A stretch of DNA of 40,716 nucleotides, taken from IMG/VR virus record IMGVR_UViG_3300046724_000324, positions 1 through 40,716 of that record. One strand, written 5' to 3'. The notes below the pieces were generated by a model. The model saw only the letters and a list, made by a program, of their open reading frames with translations. It had not been told where the DNA came from and made no database searches. Made by a program: the position numbers and the translations under genes. Source of the stretch: a virus. Every line of letters starts with the position of its first letter. Within the stretch, counting starts at the first letter, position 1. This document shows, in pieces, positions 14,795 to 21,577 of this stretch.

Positions 14795-16749
14795 AGCGCC
14801 TCCACGAGTTGTTGAACCGTCACGTTGCGAAGTGCCTGCTCAGCGTTGGCGTCCTTCGCACTCAACGCCTTGTCGATCATCTTCTCGATCGTGTTGTGCA
14901 CGATCGGAATCTGCACGTTGACCGTGCCCTTGCTGCCGATGCGGTGGCATCGAGCCTCAGCCTGAGCATTGATTGCGGGACTCCAGTCGCGTCCGAGGAA
15001 CAGCACGTCGCTCGCGCTGGTCAGGTTGAACCCCTCCGCCAGCTTCACCTGGCAGAGCATGATGCGCTTCTCCTTGCGGAAGAACGAGTCGAGGAGCAGT
15101 TGGCGGTCGAAGGTGTCGACTGAGCCGACGAGCAGCACTGCCAGCTCCTCATACTTCTTGGCGAGCCAGAGCAACGGCACGTTGAAGCGGCTGAACACCA
15201 CCACCTGTCGGTCGGCGCCGGTGATCTCCTCGATCGCGTCGCAGAGCCACACCAGCTTGGGTGATGCGGGGAACACCAATGCTCCAGGCATGCCGTCGAC
15301 CTTCTCGGCGTGCTTCACCAAGTAGGCAGCGTGCTTGCTGAGATAGGTCTCAGGGATCCCACCGAGGAACCCCTGAGCAATCTGCTCGCAGCGCATTGCG
15401 GCCTCGACCGTCGACCGTGCTGCGGGCTGGAAGATGGTTGTGGTGCGGTTGGTGCACTCGCAGCTCACGATGTCCCTGGGCGCGAGTGGATCGTTCGGGT
15501 CGTCGACTTCGTAGCTGCCTTTCCCTTCGCACTTCGGGCAGCCAGGCAAACCGCTGAGCATCAGCTTCGCCAGCTCGACAACCGCATACTCCTTCATCGC
15601 CTTGTAGACAGAGAGATGTGCGTCCTCGAGCTCGATCAGCGGCTTGGTGTAGATCTTCGGCGGCAGGTCGAGCACGTCTTCCTTCTTCCGCGCCACTCGC
15701 ATCGTGTTGAGCACCGCGTTCAGCTCGGCGACGTTCTTCGTGCCACGCACGATGTTGACCGGCCGCTTGCGACCGTTGAAGGTCGTCGGCACGATCACCA
15801 GGTATCGGTTGCGGAAATCGTGAACGCTTGTCCAACTTCCAGGTCTGACGAACTCGCACTGCGTGAACAGATCCTCGATCGTGTTGCGCACCGGAGTGCC
15901 AGACAGCGCGAGCCTGAACTTCGCTTCGCTGAACAGTTCGAACACCGCTTCGGTTCGCGCTGCGTCGTGGCTCTTGATGTAGTGCGACTCGTCGAGGATC
16001 ACGGCCTGCTCGTCGCACCACGCCTGCAGCAACGCTCGCTGCGGCACTGGCAGCAATCGAAGGCTGTCGTAGTTGATGACGAGGACGGCTCGCTGGTTCT
16101 TCTTCTGGTCGAGGTGATGCGCCAGCGCAGCGAAGGTGTCTGCTCGAGCCGTTGGCGTCCCATCTACGACGAAGCACGGCAGCGCCTCGGGTGGTGCCAG
16201 GGTCACGGCCACCTCGGCTCGCCAGTTGAGCTTCACGCTCTTCGGGCAGACGACGACCAAGCGCCTCCCTGCGGTCCACCACCACGACCATAGCGCCGTG
16301 GCTGTCTTGCCCAGGCCCATGTCGTCGTTCAGCAGGGCTTGGTGGTGGTGCGCTTCGAGCGCCTTGACGGCTTGCCACTGGTGCAGCATGGCCACGCGGC
16401 TCGTGAGCCGTTCGCCTTCGAAGAGGGCAATGGCTACCCGCTCCTGCCGCCCCAGCGCCCGCTCTACCTCCGTCAGGACCGCTACGCACGCCTGCAGCTT
16501 CTCCCTGTCGGAGGGGTGGCATTGGACGGTCCAGGTCGACCGCAGCAGGGGCGCCACGGTGTGGGGCCACAGGCGAGCCCGGTAGAGGGAGCAGGCCGAG
16601 CCGTCCTGCAGCTTCGCCCAGCCAGGCAGCCGCTTCCAGCCCGGCCACCCGCTGACCGTGCGGTGCACCGCGTCGAGGCCCTTCGCCTGCCCGCCCCTGA
16701 GCTCCACGGTGTCGGCGTGAGGCAGGGCGACTTCAACGCGCTCGGTCAT
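14791..16749 (-). CDS. SNF2/SWI2-family DEAD-box helicase
   Basis: This 652-residue protein contains SNF2 ATPase motifs: Walker A DDMGLGKTA (142-150), motif II DESH (253-256), motif III SGTP (283-286), and the C-terminal motif QAEARCHRIG (about 596-605), a version of QAxxRxHRIGQ. A Cys cluster (CPKC...CEC) around residues 400-440 may be a zinc insertion. The ATG at 16749 is preferred over a TTG four codons upstream; GGAT lies shortly before it. SNF2 enzymes translocate on duplex DNA; phage versions are often encoded near primase and PD-(D/E)XK nuclease genes, as here. A role in replication restart, recombination or removal of bound proteins is likely. Confidence 0.9.
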   Translation of the reverse strand: MTERVEVALPHADTVELRGGQAKGLDAVHRTVSGWPGWKRLPGWAKLQDGSACSLYRARLWPHTVAPLLRSTWTVQCHPSDREKLQACVAVLTEVERALGRQERVAIALFEGERLTSRVAMLHQWQAVKALEAHHHQALLNDDMGLGKTATALWSWWWTAGRRLVVVCPKSVKLNWRAEVAVTLAPPEALPCFVVDGTPTARADTFAALAHHLDQKKNQRAVLVINYDSLRLLPVPQRALLQAWCDEQAVILDESHYIKSHDAARTEAVFELFSEAKFRLALSGTPVRNTIEDLFTQCEFVRPGSWTSVHDFRNRYLVIVPTTFNGRKRPVNIVRGTKNVAELNAVLNTMRVARKKEDVLDLPPKIYTKPLIELEDAHLSVYKAMKEYAVVELAKLMLSGLPGCPKCEGKGSYEVDDPNDPLAPRDIVSCECTNRTTTIFQPAARSTVEAAMRCEQIAQGFLGGIPETYLSKHAAYLVKHAEKVDGMPGALVFPASPKLVWLCDAIEEITGADRQVVVFSRFNVPLLWLAKKYEELAVLLVGSVDTFDRQLLLDSFFRKEKRIMLCQVKLAEGFNLTSASDVLFLGRDWSPAINAQAEARCHRIGSKGTVNVQIPIVHNTIEKMIDKALSAKDANAEQALRNVTVQQLVEAL

Positions 16750-16815
16750 GCTTGGATCCAAACTCGCGCAGGGCTCAGTGCAACCGCACCAAGGTCAGCT
16801 CGCAAGCTGCGCGGA

Positions 16816-16844
16816 ACTCAACACGAGCGTTGTGGAAGTGTCAA
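16816..16844 (-). promoter_or_regulatory. Possible promoter upstream of the SNF2 gene
   Basis: On the minus strand TTGACA (16844-16839) is followed after 17 nt by TTGAGT (16821-16816). The -35 is a perfect consensus, the -10 a weak one (3/6). It sits between the terminator at 16855-16913 and the SNF2 start at 16749, the right place to restart transcription. Confidence 0.35.
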
Positions 16845-16854
16845 GTGCGTTGGG

Positions 16855-16913
16855 AAAAAAAACAGCCCGTGAAGGCCAGTCCCAGTTGGTCAAAGGGATT
16901 TCTTCACGGGCTG
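16855..16913 (-). terminator. Intrinsic terminator upstream of the SNF2 gene
   Basis: On the minus strand a 12-bp perfect stem (CAGCCCGTGAAG 16902-16913 paired with CTTCACGGGCTG 16863-16874) encloses a 27-nt loop and is followed immediately by eight T residues (16862-16855). This is a convincing rho-independent terminator shape for transcripts coming from the 17-20 kb genes. The 16750-17079 stretch without a gene otherwise holds a promoter candidate and a short palindrome. Confidence 0.75.
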
Positions 16914-17031
16914 CGAACGGCTCGCCAACACAGCGAGCAATTCTGCGACTCGGCTACCGCGCAACCTCAGAAAGAACGCAAGACTATTGCGCAGCGTTTT
17001 CGAGTCTTCACCTCAGAACACTTCGTCTCAT

Positions 17032-17044
17032 CGTGGAATCCACG
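17032..17044. other. Short palindrome, possible operator
   Basis: CGTGGAATCCACG has perfect 5-bp arms around AAT in the gene-free stretch upstream of the terminator. It could be an operator or chance; no partner site was found. Confidence 0.25.
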
Positions 17045-17079
17045 TTGCAACCCGCCAAGGTCGCAGAGCGCGGGGTGTG

Positions 17080-17289
17080 TCAACTCTCGTTCTCCGTCTT
17101 GCGTTTCACTCGCCTCGCGTCCTGCCGCATGCCCAGCGGCAGCTTCGACTCAGGATACTTGAGGCTCGGCACCAGGCACATCGCGCACTCGTCGAAGTCT
17201 GGCACTTGCGCGTCCTCGCACATCGGGCACAGCGTGCGCCCAGGTGGCACGTCACGCATGCAGTTTCGGTGCGCGCAGTAGGGTGTCAC
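17080..17289 (-). CDS. Zinc-ribbon microprotein
   Basis: This 69-residue protein starts with GTG at 17289, overlapping the previous TGA (GTGA). Cysteines at 5, 10, 21, 24, 35 and 38 (CPMC, CAMC) suggest one or two zinc sites, followed by a basic tail (RRVKRKTENES). A longer frame upstream is Arg-rich and runs through the next gene, so it is rejected. Function unknown. Confidence 0.6.
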   Translation of the reverse strand: MTPYCAHRNCMRDVPPGRTLCPMCEDAQVPDFDECAMCLVPSLKYPESKLPLGMRQDARRVKRKTENES

Positions 17290-17540
17290 TTCGGCTGCGT
17301 CCTCGGTCTGCCAGCCATGATCTCTTCGTTCTCTGCGAACGAGCGCAGCAATTCTGAGCGCGACATCATGCGAAGGTTGCACGGATTCGCTGCCTGCCCA
17401 TCTGGCGAATGACCAGAGATCACGTCGCCGCACTTCGTGGCGGCGAAGACCTTGGACGAAAGGTGTGTGTCGCGCACTTCGCACTTGCACTCAGTGCAGC
17501 GAAACCAGTTGTGCTCTAGCGGATTGTCGTAGTTGGTCAT
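17286..17540 (-). CDS. Zinc-binding microprotein
   Basis: This 84-residue protein has HNWFRCTECKCEV near the N-terminus (Cys15, 18, 20), a later ATKCGD (Cys37) and NPC (Cys54), consistent with a zinc ribbon. The ATG overlaps the preceding stop (ATGA). The C-terminal helix contains RSELLRSFAENEE. Function unknown. Confidence 0.65.
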   Translation of the reverse strand: MTNYDNPLEHNWFRCTECKCEVRDTHLSSKVFAATKCGDVISGHSPDGQAANPCNLRMMSRSELLRSFAENEEIMAGRPRTQPK

Positions 17541-17767
17541 GGCCAGTTCCTTCGATCAGCGGCTTGGTCGCGCTCGAGTCGTGCTCGAGCCTCGGCGAAC
17601 TTCACCTCGGCGTCCTCACGCTTCATGCGATGCCCGAGGCTGTTGTAGATGATCTCCATCGCCTGCAGCTCTTCGTTGCTCAGGTCCTTGGTCTCGAGCT
17701 CCAGGCACGCGCGACAGTAGCGCCCGTGCACCGCGGGAGCACCGCATTGGCATGTTGAGTCGTTCAC
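17537..17767 (-). CDS. Zinc-binding microprotein
   Basis: This 76-residue protein has Cys6, Cys8, Cys18 and Cys21 (CQCGAP...YCRAC), a rubredoxin or zinc-ribbon-like knuckle, followed by a long charged helix. It starts with GTG overlapping the upstream stop (GTGA). Function unknown. Confidence 0.65.
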   Translation of the reverse strand: MNDSTCQCGAPAVHGRYCRACLELETKDLSNEELQAMEIIYNSLGHRMKREDAEVKFAEARARLERDQAADRRNWP

Positions 17768-17997
17768 TCGCTCACCGCCTTGACCAGCGCATTGCGCCAG
17801 TCGGTCACCTTGGTTGCTAGTTGAGTCAGAGCCTTCGCCGCGCTCGCGTCGCCACTACTCGCGTCGATTGCGTAGCTCGCGAGCCGTTGCGCTGCGGTGA
17901 GTAGAACCCAGCTGAACGATGCGCCATCAACGCCAGGCAGACCGTTGGCGAGGATCAACGCAACATCACTGAGCCGTTGCTTTGGCGTTTTGCTCAA
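17764..17997 (-). CDS. Small helical hypothetical protein
   Basis: This 77-residue protein starts at a TTG overlapping the stop of the RadC-like gene (TTGA), an uncommon start made plausible by coupling; no ATG or GTG occurs early in the frame. It is Ala/Leu-rich and helical (LLTAAQRLASYAIDASSGDA). No domain recognised. Confidence 0.55.
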   Translation of the reverse strand: MSKTPKQRLSDVALILANGLPGVDGASFSWVLLTAAQRLASYAIDASSGDASAAKALTQLATKVTDWRNALVKAVSE

Positions 17998-18452
17998 GGC
18001 ATCACCTTGTAGCCTTCGTCAGCGAAGGAAAAGAAGCGTGCGCTACCCAACACCACGTGGTCGAGCAGCTCGATACCAAGCAACACGCCCGCCTCGCGCA
18101 GCCTTTCCGTTAGGCGCTTGTCCTCAGCGGAAGGGCATGGGTCACCAGACGGATGGTTGTGCACGACGACGATCGCGGTCGCGTGGAGAATCAAGGCAGG
18201 GCCGAACACCTCGCGCGGATGCACAAGTGAAACGTCAGCGGTGCCGATGCTGACCACGTGCACGCCGATTGCCTTGTGTCTCGTGTCGAGATAGATGGCA
18301 AGGAAATGCTCGCGTGGATCGTCACCGATCACGGCTCGCGCCAAGCCGGCAGCGTTCTCGCCGCTACTCATCGCCAGCAGACCATCGAATCGCGCCGGTG
18401 CACCCTCGCGCACCAGCGAGACGCGGACTTGTCGCCAAGTGTGGCGGATCAC
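17994..18452 (-). CDS. RadC-like JAB/MPN domain protein
   Basis: This 152-residue protein carries the JAMM-type signature HNHPSG (His98, His100) followed by SAED (Asp111), and the surrounding RadC pattern (AIVVVHNHPSGDPCPSAED then LREAGVLLGIELLDHVVLG). RadC-family JAB proteins occur on plasmids and phages; their historical link to repair is doubtful and their true role is unclear, possibly metal-dependent nuclease or peptidase activity. GTG start overlaps the stop of a 40-residue gene. It sits two genes after DUF932, a pairing also common on mobile elements. Confidence 0.85.
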   Translation of the reverse strand: MIRHTWRQVRVSLVREGAPARFDGLLAMSSGENAAGLARAVIGDDPREHFLAIYLDTRHKAIGVHVVSIGTADVSLVHPREVFGPALILHATAIVVVHNHPSGDPCPSAEDKRLTERLREAGVLLGIELLDHVVLGSARFFSFADEGYKVMP

Positions 18453-18571
18453 TTGCGCACCGCCTTGCGCTGCGCGAGGCGCCGAAGGAAGTCCGCAAGC
18501 GAATCGAGCAAGCGACTAGCTAGCTCGATGCACTTGCGTTGATCGGAGGGCGAAAGGTTGGCGAACATCAT
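18449..18571 (-). CDS. 40-residue basic helical peptide
   Basis: The frame starts ATG-ATG at 18571, two nt after the DUF932 stop, and its TGA overlaps the GTG of the RadC-like gene. The peptide (MMFANLSPSDQRKCIELASR plus a Leu/Arg helix) is amphipathic. It fills an otherwise empty 120-nt gap between two coupled genes, which is the main support. Confidence 0.5.
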   Translation of the reverse strand: MMFANLSPSDQRKCIELASRLLDSLADFLRRLAQRKAVRK

Positions 18572-18573
18572 GG

Positions 18574-19590
18574 TCACACCAACGAAAGCGCCAGCTTGAG
18601 AGTCTTAGACTTCGCCACGTGCGACACGCCGAAGAGGTTGCTGTGCACGCGCGCATCGCTTGTGGCCACGTCTTCGAAGCGGCCACGTTCGTGGTCGTGC
18701 CACTCGGTCACCGCGTTGAACGCGGCCCACACACTGCCAGCGATGGCGGGCGTGCGGTCGCATTCCGCGGAGTAGATTTCAGCCCAGCGGTTTTGCGTCT
18801 CCCGGCGCTTTGCTTCCCACTTCTCGGTTGCTTCCACGTCGTCAGCTGACGGAGCGGCGAACGTCGCGCGGAACGCACGGTCAAGGAATGAGGCGATGCC
18901 AGCACCAGACGGCCGCGCCGCGACCATTGCCTTGATTTGTTCGTCCAACCGTTCGAGTTCCTTGTGGGCGAACCCGAGGACCAGACGGGCGGTAGCCAGC
19001 TTGCCCTTGAGGTCGCCAGTGTGCACGAACCGTGCGCCCTGACTGAGCGACTGCTCGGACATGCGGAGCGTGTTGTTGCACACGATGCGCACCGTGGTCG
19101 GGTAGGCCGCGAAGGCGGCGGTCCCGCCGTGGCCGTTCGTGATGGCGATGTAGCGGGCAAGGTCGTCACCCTGGGCAGCGTGCAAGTCGCCCGGGAGGCG
19201 GATCAAGGCGAACACTTTGCGGCCATCGAACAGCGAGCCCGCGGTTTCGCACGTCGCTGCGCGGTCCTCGCCCAGCACCGCGTCAGCGAAGGTCGCCAGG
19301 TCGCGGTTGTCGATCGGCTTGTAGCCATCGGAGACAAGGCCCAGGACTTGGCCAGTGTCGCTCCGAATGTGCGCCCGGTGCTCCGGCAGGTTGATGGTTT
19401 CGACGCCAGTCGGCGTCACCCTGTCGGCCCTGACGGGGAGTAGCTCGGTCGCCCAGTCGAGCCCGATCATGGGGAAGGCGGTTGTGCAGTCGATGCCTTC
19501 GGGAATCTCCACGCCCAGGCCGTGCCAAGCGCGTTTGCCCTGAGCCCTCACTTCGCCGAAACGATCACTTGAGCGGATTTCGTGTGCCAT
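18574..19590 (-). CDS. DUF932 family protein
   Basis: This 338-residue protein matches the phage/plasmid DUF932 layout: RAWHGLGVEIPEG near the N-terminus, VSDGYKPIDNRDLATFADAV in the middle and a VRIVCNNTLRMS segment after a beta-rich core (FALIRLPGDL). The family is widespread on mobile elements and its biochemical role is unknown to me. AAGGAAAG lies just before the ATG, one of the clearest ribosome-binding sites in the window. It is the first long gene after the control region and so is probably expressed early. Confidence 0.85.
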   Translation of the reverse strand: MAHEIRSSDRFGEVRAQGKRAWHGLGVEIPEGIDCTTAFPMIGLDWATELLPVRADRVTPTGVETINLPEHRAHIRSDTGQVLGLVSDGYKPIDNRDLATFADAVLGEDRAATCETAGSLFDGRKVFALIRLPGDLHAAQGDDLARYIAITNGHGGTAAFAAYPTTVRIVCNNTLRMSEQSLSQGARFVHTGDLKGKLATARLVLGFAHKELERLDEQIKAMVAARPSGAGIASFLDRAFRATFAAPSADDVEATEKWEAKRRETQNRWAEIYSAECDRTPAIAGSVWAAFNAVTEWHDHERGRFEDVATSDARVHSNLFGVSHVAKSKTLKLALSLV

Positions 19591-19632
19591 GTTCTTTCCT
19601 TGGCCAGTGTTGGTGGCCGTTCTAGAGGCTAG

Positions 19633-19725
19633 CTAGCGGTGAAAGTAGAGCGTTGCAACGCTCAGCAGTGTGCCGAGCGCGCAACCGACGAAGAGTAGCA
19701 TGCGGAAGCGTTGACGGGTAGTCAC
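19633..19725 (-). CDS. Possible 30-residue membrane peptide
   Basis: A GTG-started frame between the DUF932 gene and the Cys-rich gene encodes a short basic N-terminus followed by a membrane-spanning stretch (MLLFVGCALGTLLSVATLYF). An AGG lies about 12 nt upstream. A single-pass peptide of this size may be real or chance. Confidence 0.4.
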   Translation of the reverse strand: MTTRQRFRMLLFVGCALGTLLSVATLYFHR

Positions 19726-19739
19726 TGCGTCAGCTTACC

Positions 19740-20045
19740 TCAGATTAGCCACTTTGTTGGCGGCTTCGCAGACTTGATCGTGGATTCGTCCATGATGTGG
19801 GGGACACCAGCGCAAGCTTTCTCGGCTTGCTCGGCTAGTTGTGTGAAGTGTTGCCAGGCGTGGGCGTAGCAATAGCCTCGCGTCGGCACCATGCCAACGG
19901 CGATGTATGCAATGCGTGCGCTACATCTGTTGCCACATGGTTCGTCGTTGCGCTTGAAACAGCATTGGGTCTTAGCCCTGAATACAACGCGCTTCAACAC
20001 TGAGCCAGGAGGCAACCAGTCTGTGTCCGTAGATCGCCTTGGCAT
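19740..20045 (-). CDS. Cys/His-rich protein, first gene of the minus operon
   Basis: This 101-residue protein has a cluster of potential zinc ligands (Cys28, 29, 37, 41, 59, His62, His66) in a compact core, with basic and polar ends. Its ATG has no Shine-Dalgarno and lies only 9 nt after a promoter -10 candidate, so its mRNA may be near leaderless. As the first gene leaving the divergent control region, it is a candidate regulator or early protein. No family recognised. Confidence 0.65.
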   Translation of the reverse strand: MPRRSTDTDWLPPGSVLKRVVFRAKTQCCFKRNDEPCGNRCSARIAYIAVGMVPTRGYCYAHAWQHFTQLAEQAEKACAGVPHIMDESTIKSAKPPTKWLI

Positions 20046-20054
20046 GTTGTTGAG

Positions 20055-20083
20055 CTTCTACATGGTTGCGGTGGCAACGTCAA
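20055..20083 (-). promoter_or_regulatory. Leftward promoter candidate
   Basis: TTGACG (20083-20078), a 17-nt spacer and TAGAAG (20060-20055) on the minus strand. The -10 matches TATAAT at 4 of 6 positions. The start codon of the first gene (20045) follows after 9 nt, which would give a leader of only 2-3 nt. Confidence 0.45.
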
Positions 20084-20097
20084 TTGCATAGTGGTTT

Positions 20098-20114
20098 AGT
20101 GCGATACCCGCACT
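20098..20114. other. 6-bp dyad
   Basis: AGTGCG and CGCACT flank ATACC. A possible operator or hairpin just upstream of the leftward promoter candidate. Confidence 0.35.
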
Positions 20115-20124
20115 GGACCAGGTG

Positions 20125-20142
20125 AGATACCGGTCGGTATCT
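20125..20142. promoter_or_regulatory. 18-bp near-perfect palindrome, operator candidate
   Basis: AGATACCG and CGGTATCT are exact reverse complements separated by GT, giving AGATACCGGTCGGTATCT. A dimeric repressor half-site of 8 bp is plausible. Part of a half-site (GATACC) recurs at 20103-20108. Confidence 0.5.
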
Positions 20143-20178
20143 TACGGCGACCAAGAATGCGGCCTAATCTGCCACTCA

Positions 20179-20192
20179 AGTAGAAATAGATT
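20179..20192 (+). repeat. 14-bp direct repeat, copy 1
   Basis: AGTAGAAATAGATT, identical to 20399-20412 and 220 bp away from it within the same control region. It could be an iteron or operator. Confidence 0.55.
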
Positions 20193-20263
20193 CCTGACGT
20201 TGCAGCGTAACAGTCATAAGTGATTATGCATTCAAGCATTGCGAGTTTGCGAGGTCCGATCGT

Positions 20264-20282
20264 CCGCGGCGCGGCCCCGCGG
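20264..20282. other. GC-rich hairpin
   Basis: Two CCGCGG hexamers (20264-20269, 20277-20282), each self-palindromic, flank a GC-only 7-nt loop. It borders the A-rich tract. Confidence 0.3.
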
Positions 20283-20398
20283 CCAGGAAGTGCAAAGTCC
20301 GCTCTCGCGTATAGTCCTCACGGAAAACACGAGCGCACCAGAAAAAATCCTGCAAAAATTGCCGACAGAAAACAGAAGAGCAGTGAGATAGAAGTAGT

Positions 20399-20412
20399 AG
20401 TAGAAATAGATT
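20399..20412 (+). repeat. 14-bp direct repeat, copy 2
   Basis: AGTAGAAATAGATT, identical to 20179-20192. It follows a GTAGTAG run and lies at the end of the A-rich tract. Confidence 0.55.
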
Positions 20413-20420
20413 GATTCTTT

Positions 20421-20438
20421 CCTCCTCCTCCTCCTCCT
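20421..20438 (+). repeat. CCT trinucleotide run (6 copies)
   Basis: Six perfect tandem CCT units in non-coding DNA. On the opposite strand this is an AGG run, which resembles a repeated Shine-Dalgarno, though no start codon follows at a useful distance. Confidence 0.6.
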
Positions 20439-20491
20439 GTAAGGGGGCCCATGTGTGTGCTGCAGTGCAAACCTATGTAATCTACTTCCTA

Positions 20492-20517
20492 CAAACCATT
20501 CACTGCAGTGTGGTTTG
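20492..20517. promoter_or_regulatory. 26-bp interrupted dyad, operator candidate
   Basis: CAAACCA (20492-20498), TT, the 10-bp palindrome CACTGCAGTG (20501-20510), then TGGTTTG (20511-20517). The outer and inner arms are mirror-symmetric apart from the 2-nt TT bulge. A related CTGCAGTGCAAACC string lies nearby at 20460-20473. It sits just upstream of the rightward promoter candidate. Confidence 0.5.
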
Positions 20518-20526
20518 ATGCCGTCC

Positions 20527-20536
20527 TTTTCGAAAA
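20527..20536. other. Palindrome TTTTCGAAAA
   Basis: A perfect 10-bp palindrome flanked by GCCG and CGGC halves, 7 nt upstream of the TTGACA box. A possible repressor site or an A-tract bend. Confidence 0.35.
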
Positions 20537-20542
20537 CGGCAG

Positions 20543-20571
20543 TTGACACGCGCATTCGGAAACTGTATTTG
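20543..20571 (+). promoter_or_regulatory. Rightward promoter candidate
   Basis: TTGACA (20543-20548), a 17-nt spacer, then TATTTG (20566-20571). The ATG at 20579 follows after 7 nt, and no Shine-Dalgarno precedes it, so the transcript may begin at or near the start codon. Confidence 0.5.
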
Positions 20572-20578
20572 GCAGCGC

Positions 20579-20965
20579 ATGGCACGATCAGGCATCACTC
20601 TGTCCGACCAGGCCCTTGAAGCCTTCGATTCCGTGGTGGCACGGCTGAAGATGGACTTCGATCGCGGCGTCGGGTTCACCCTTTGGTCGCCAACCCAGTC
20701 GAAGGTGGCTGAGTTCTTGGCGTGGACTTTCAAGCGGTTGCTCGAGAAGGGCTCGGTCAACCTGAGAGACCTCAACGAGTTCATGCCGGCGACGCTGCCG
20801 CAGGGTCGGAAGCGGTATGTGCCTACCGCGCATCAGTTCTCAGTGGCGTCGAAGATGCTGATCCAGAAGTTGCAGCGGGAACCGACACACGACGAGGTGA
20901 TGTCGTTCCTGAAGCGCAACCCGGACATTGGAAAGTGGGAGCATCCACTGGCTGGTGGACAGTGA
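20579..20965 (+). CDS. Hypothetical protein, first gene of the rightward operon
   Basis: This 128-residue protein begins MARSGITLSDQALEAFDSVV. A TTG 12 codons upstream falls inside the promoter -35 and is not used. It appears largely alpha-helical (HQFSVASKMLIQKLQREPTH). No ribosome-binding site is visible and the promoter candidate lies just upstream, suggesting leaderless translation. First-in-operon position suggests an early or regulatory role; no family recognised. Confidence 0.65.
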   Translation: MARSGITLSDQALEAFDSVVARLKMDFDRGVGFTLWSPTQSKVAEFLAWTFKRLLEKGSVNLRDLNEFMPATLPQGRKRYVPTAHQFSVASKMLIQKLQREPTHDEVMSFLKRNPDIGKWEHPLAGGQ

Positions 20966-21180
20966 AGCCCAACGAAAAGAACGAGATCAGCCTCAGTTTC
21001 AGCGAGCGGAGGCAGATGCGACTGGAGGAGTTGCTTACTGAGCTAGGTGCGCCGGCCCCATGGACTCACGAATGGCTCAAGTGGAGTCGCGAGAACGCAT
21101 CCAAGGTCACCAACGCCTACAACGAGGCCGAGAAGTGGGCGGAAGAGAACACAAACGTGAGGAAGCGGTTGCAACCGTAG
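20962..21180 (+). CDS. Small helical hypothetical protein
   Basis: This 72-residue protein starts with GTG overlapping the previous stop (GTGA). It is rich in Glu, Lys and Trp and looks entirely helical (WAEENTNVRKRLQP at the end). A longer upstream frame reads through the previous gene and is not used. Function unknown. Confidence 0.6.
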   Translation: MKPNEKNEISLSFSERRQMRLEELLTELGAPAPWTHEWLKWSRENASKVTNAYNEAEKWAEENTNVRKRLQP

Positions 21181-21205
21181 CTGCCACCCGCTACGAGTGG
21201 CAACC

Positions 21206-21571
21206 ATGAGTGAAACGCAAGCTCTCTCGACCCCCACCGACGCTACACCAACTCCGAAAGGCAAGCGCGCGAAGAAGCAGCGGCGCTACCGGCTGTTCCC
21301 TGGCGACGATGGCGGCGACTTTAGGATCTACGTCATCAGCGAAGACCCGGCGCACGCGAAGGGGACGCTGATCCCGGCGCCCGGCGTCGGCGGATTCGAC
21401 TCCACGCACGCAGCGCAGAAGTTCCTGCGCGCTGAGGGCCATCGGTTCGTCGGCCTGCAGCTGATGATCAGCAAGGCCGTGCACATGGCGCGCATCGCGC
21501 TCGAGGAGAAGCCGCAGATCAAGGTCGAGTGGAAGCCGCGCGCGCAGGTCAGTGGGCCGCCGAAGGAGTAG
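21206..21571 (+). CDS. Hypothetical protein
   Basis: This 121-residue protein has a Thr/Pro/Lys-rich, disordered N-terminus (about 1-27) and a globular part with FPGDDGGDFRIYVISEDPAH and GLQLMISKAVHMARIALEEK. ATG at 21206 is preferred; a GTG three codons earlier lies in a TGCCAC/GTGGCA hairpin (21182-21202). No family recognised. Confidence 0.6.
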   Translation: MSETQALSTPTDATPTPKGKRAKKQRRYRLFPGDDGGDFRIYVISEDPAHAKGTLIPAPGVGGFDSTHAAQKFLRAEGHRFVGLQLMISKAVHMARIALEEKPQIKVEWKPRAQVSGPPKE

Positions 21572-21577
21572 CCTGCC

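Larger units (their letters stand above)
20046..20578. promoter_or_regulatory. Divergent control region, possible replication origin
   Basis: These 533 nt contain no convincing gene. They separate the leftward and rightward operons and hold outward-facing promoter candidates, several dyads (20098-20114, 20125-20142, 20492-20517, 20527-20536), a 14-bp direct repeat (20179 and 20399), a GC-rich hairpin (20264-20282), a markedly A-rich tract (about 20338-20412) in an otherwise GC-rich genome and six CCT repeats (20421-20438). The mixture fits a regulatory switch and possibly an origin. Confidence 0.6.

Noticed and set aside
17078-17083. TTGACA on the minus strand at the end of a zinc microprotein gene
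   Set aside because: It spans the stop codon, and the hexamer 17 nt on is CCTTGG, not a -10.
20220-20414. 64-codon plus-strand frame in the control region
   Set aside because: No ribosome-binding site, composition unlike a folded protein, and it covers repeats and the A-rich tract.
20232-20585. 117-codon minus-strand frame across the control region
   Set aside because: It runs through the dyads, the CCT run and the A-rich tract, has Arg-run and Tyr/Phe-rich composition, and contains the rightward promoter candidate; it looks like chance.
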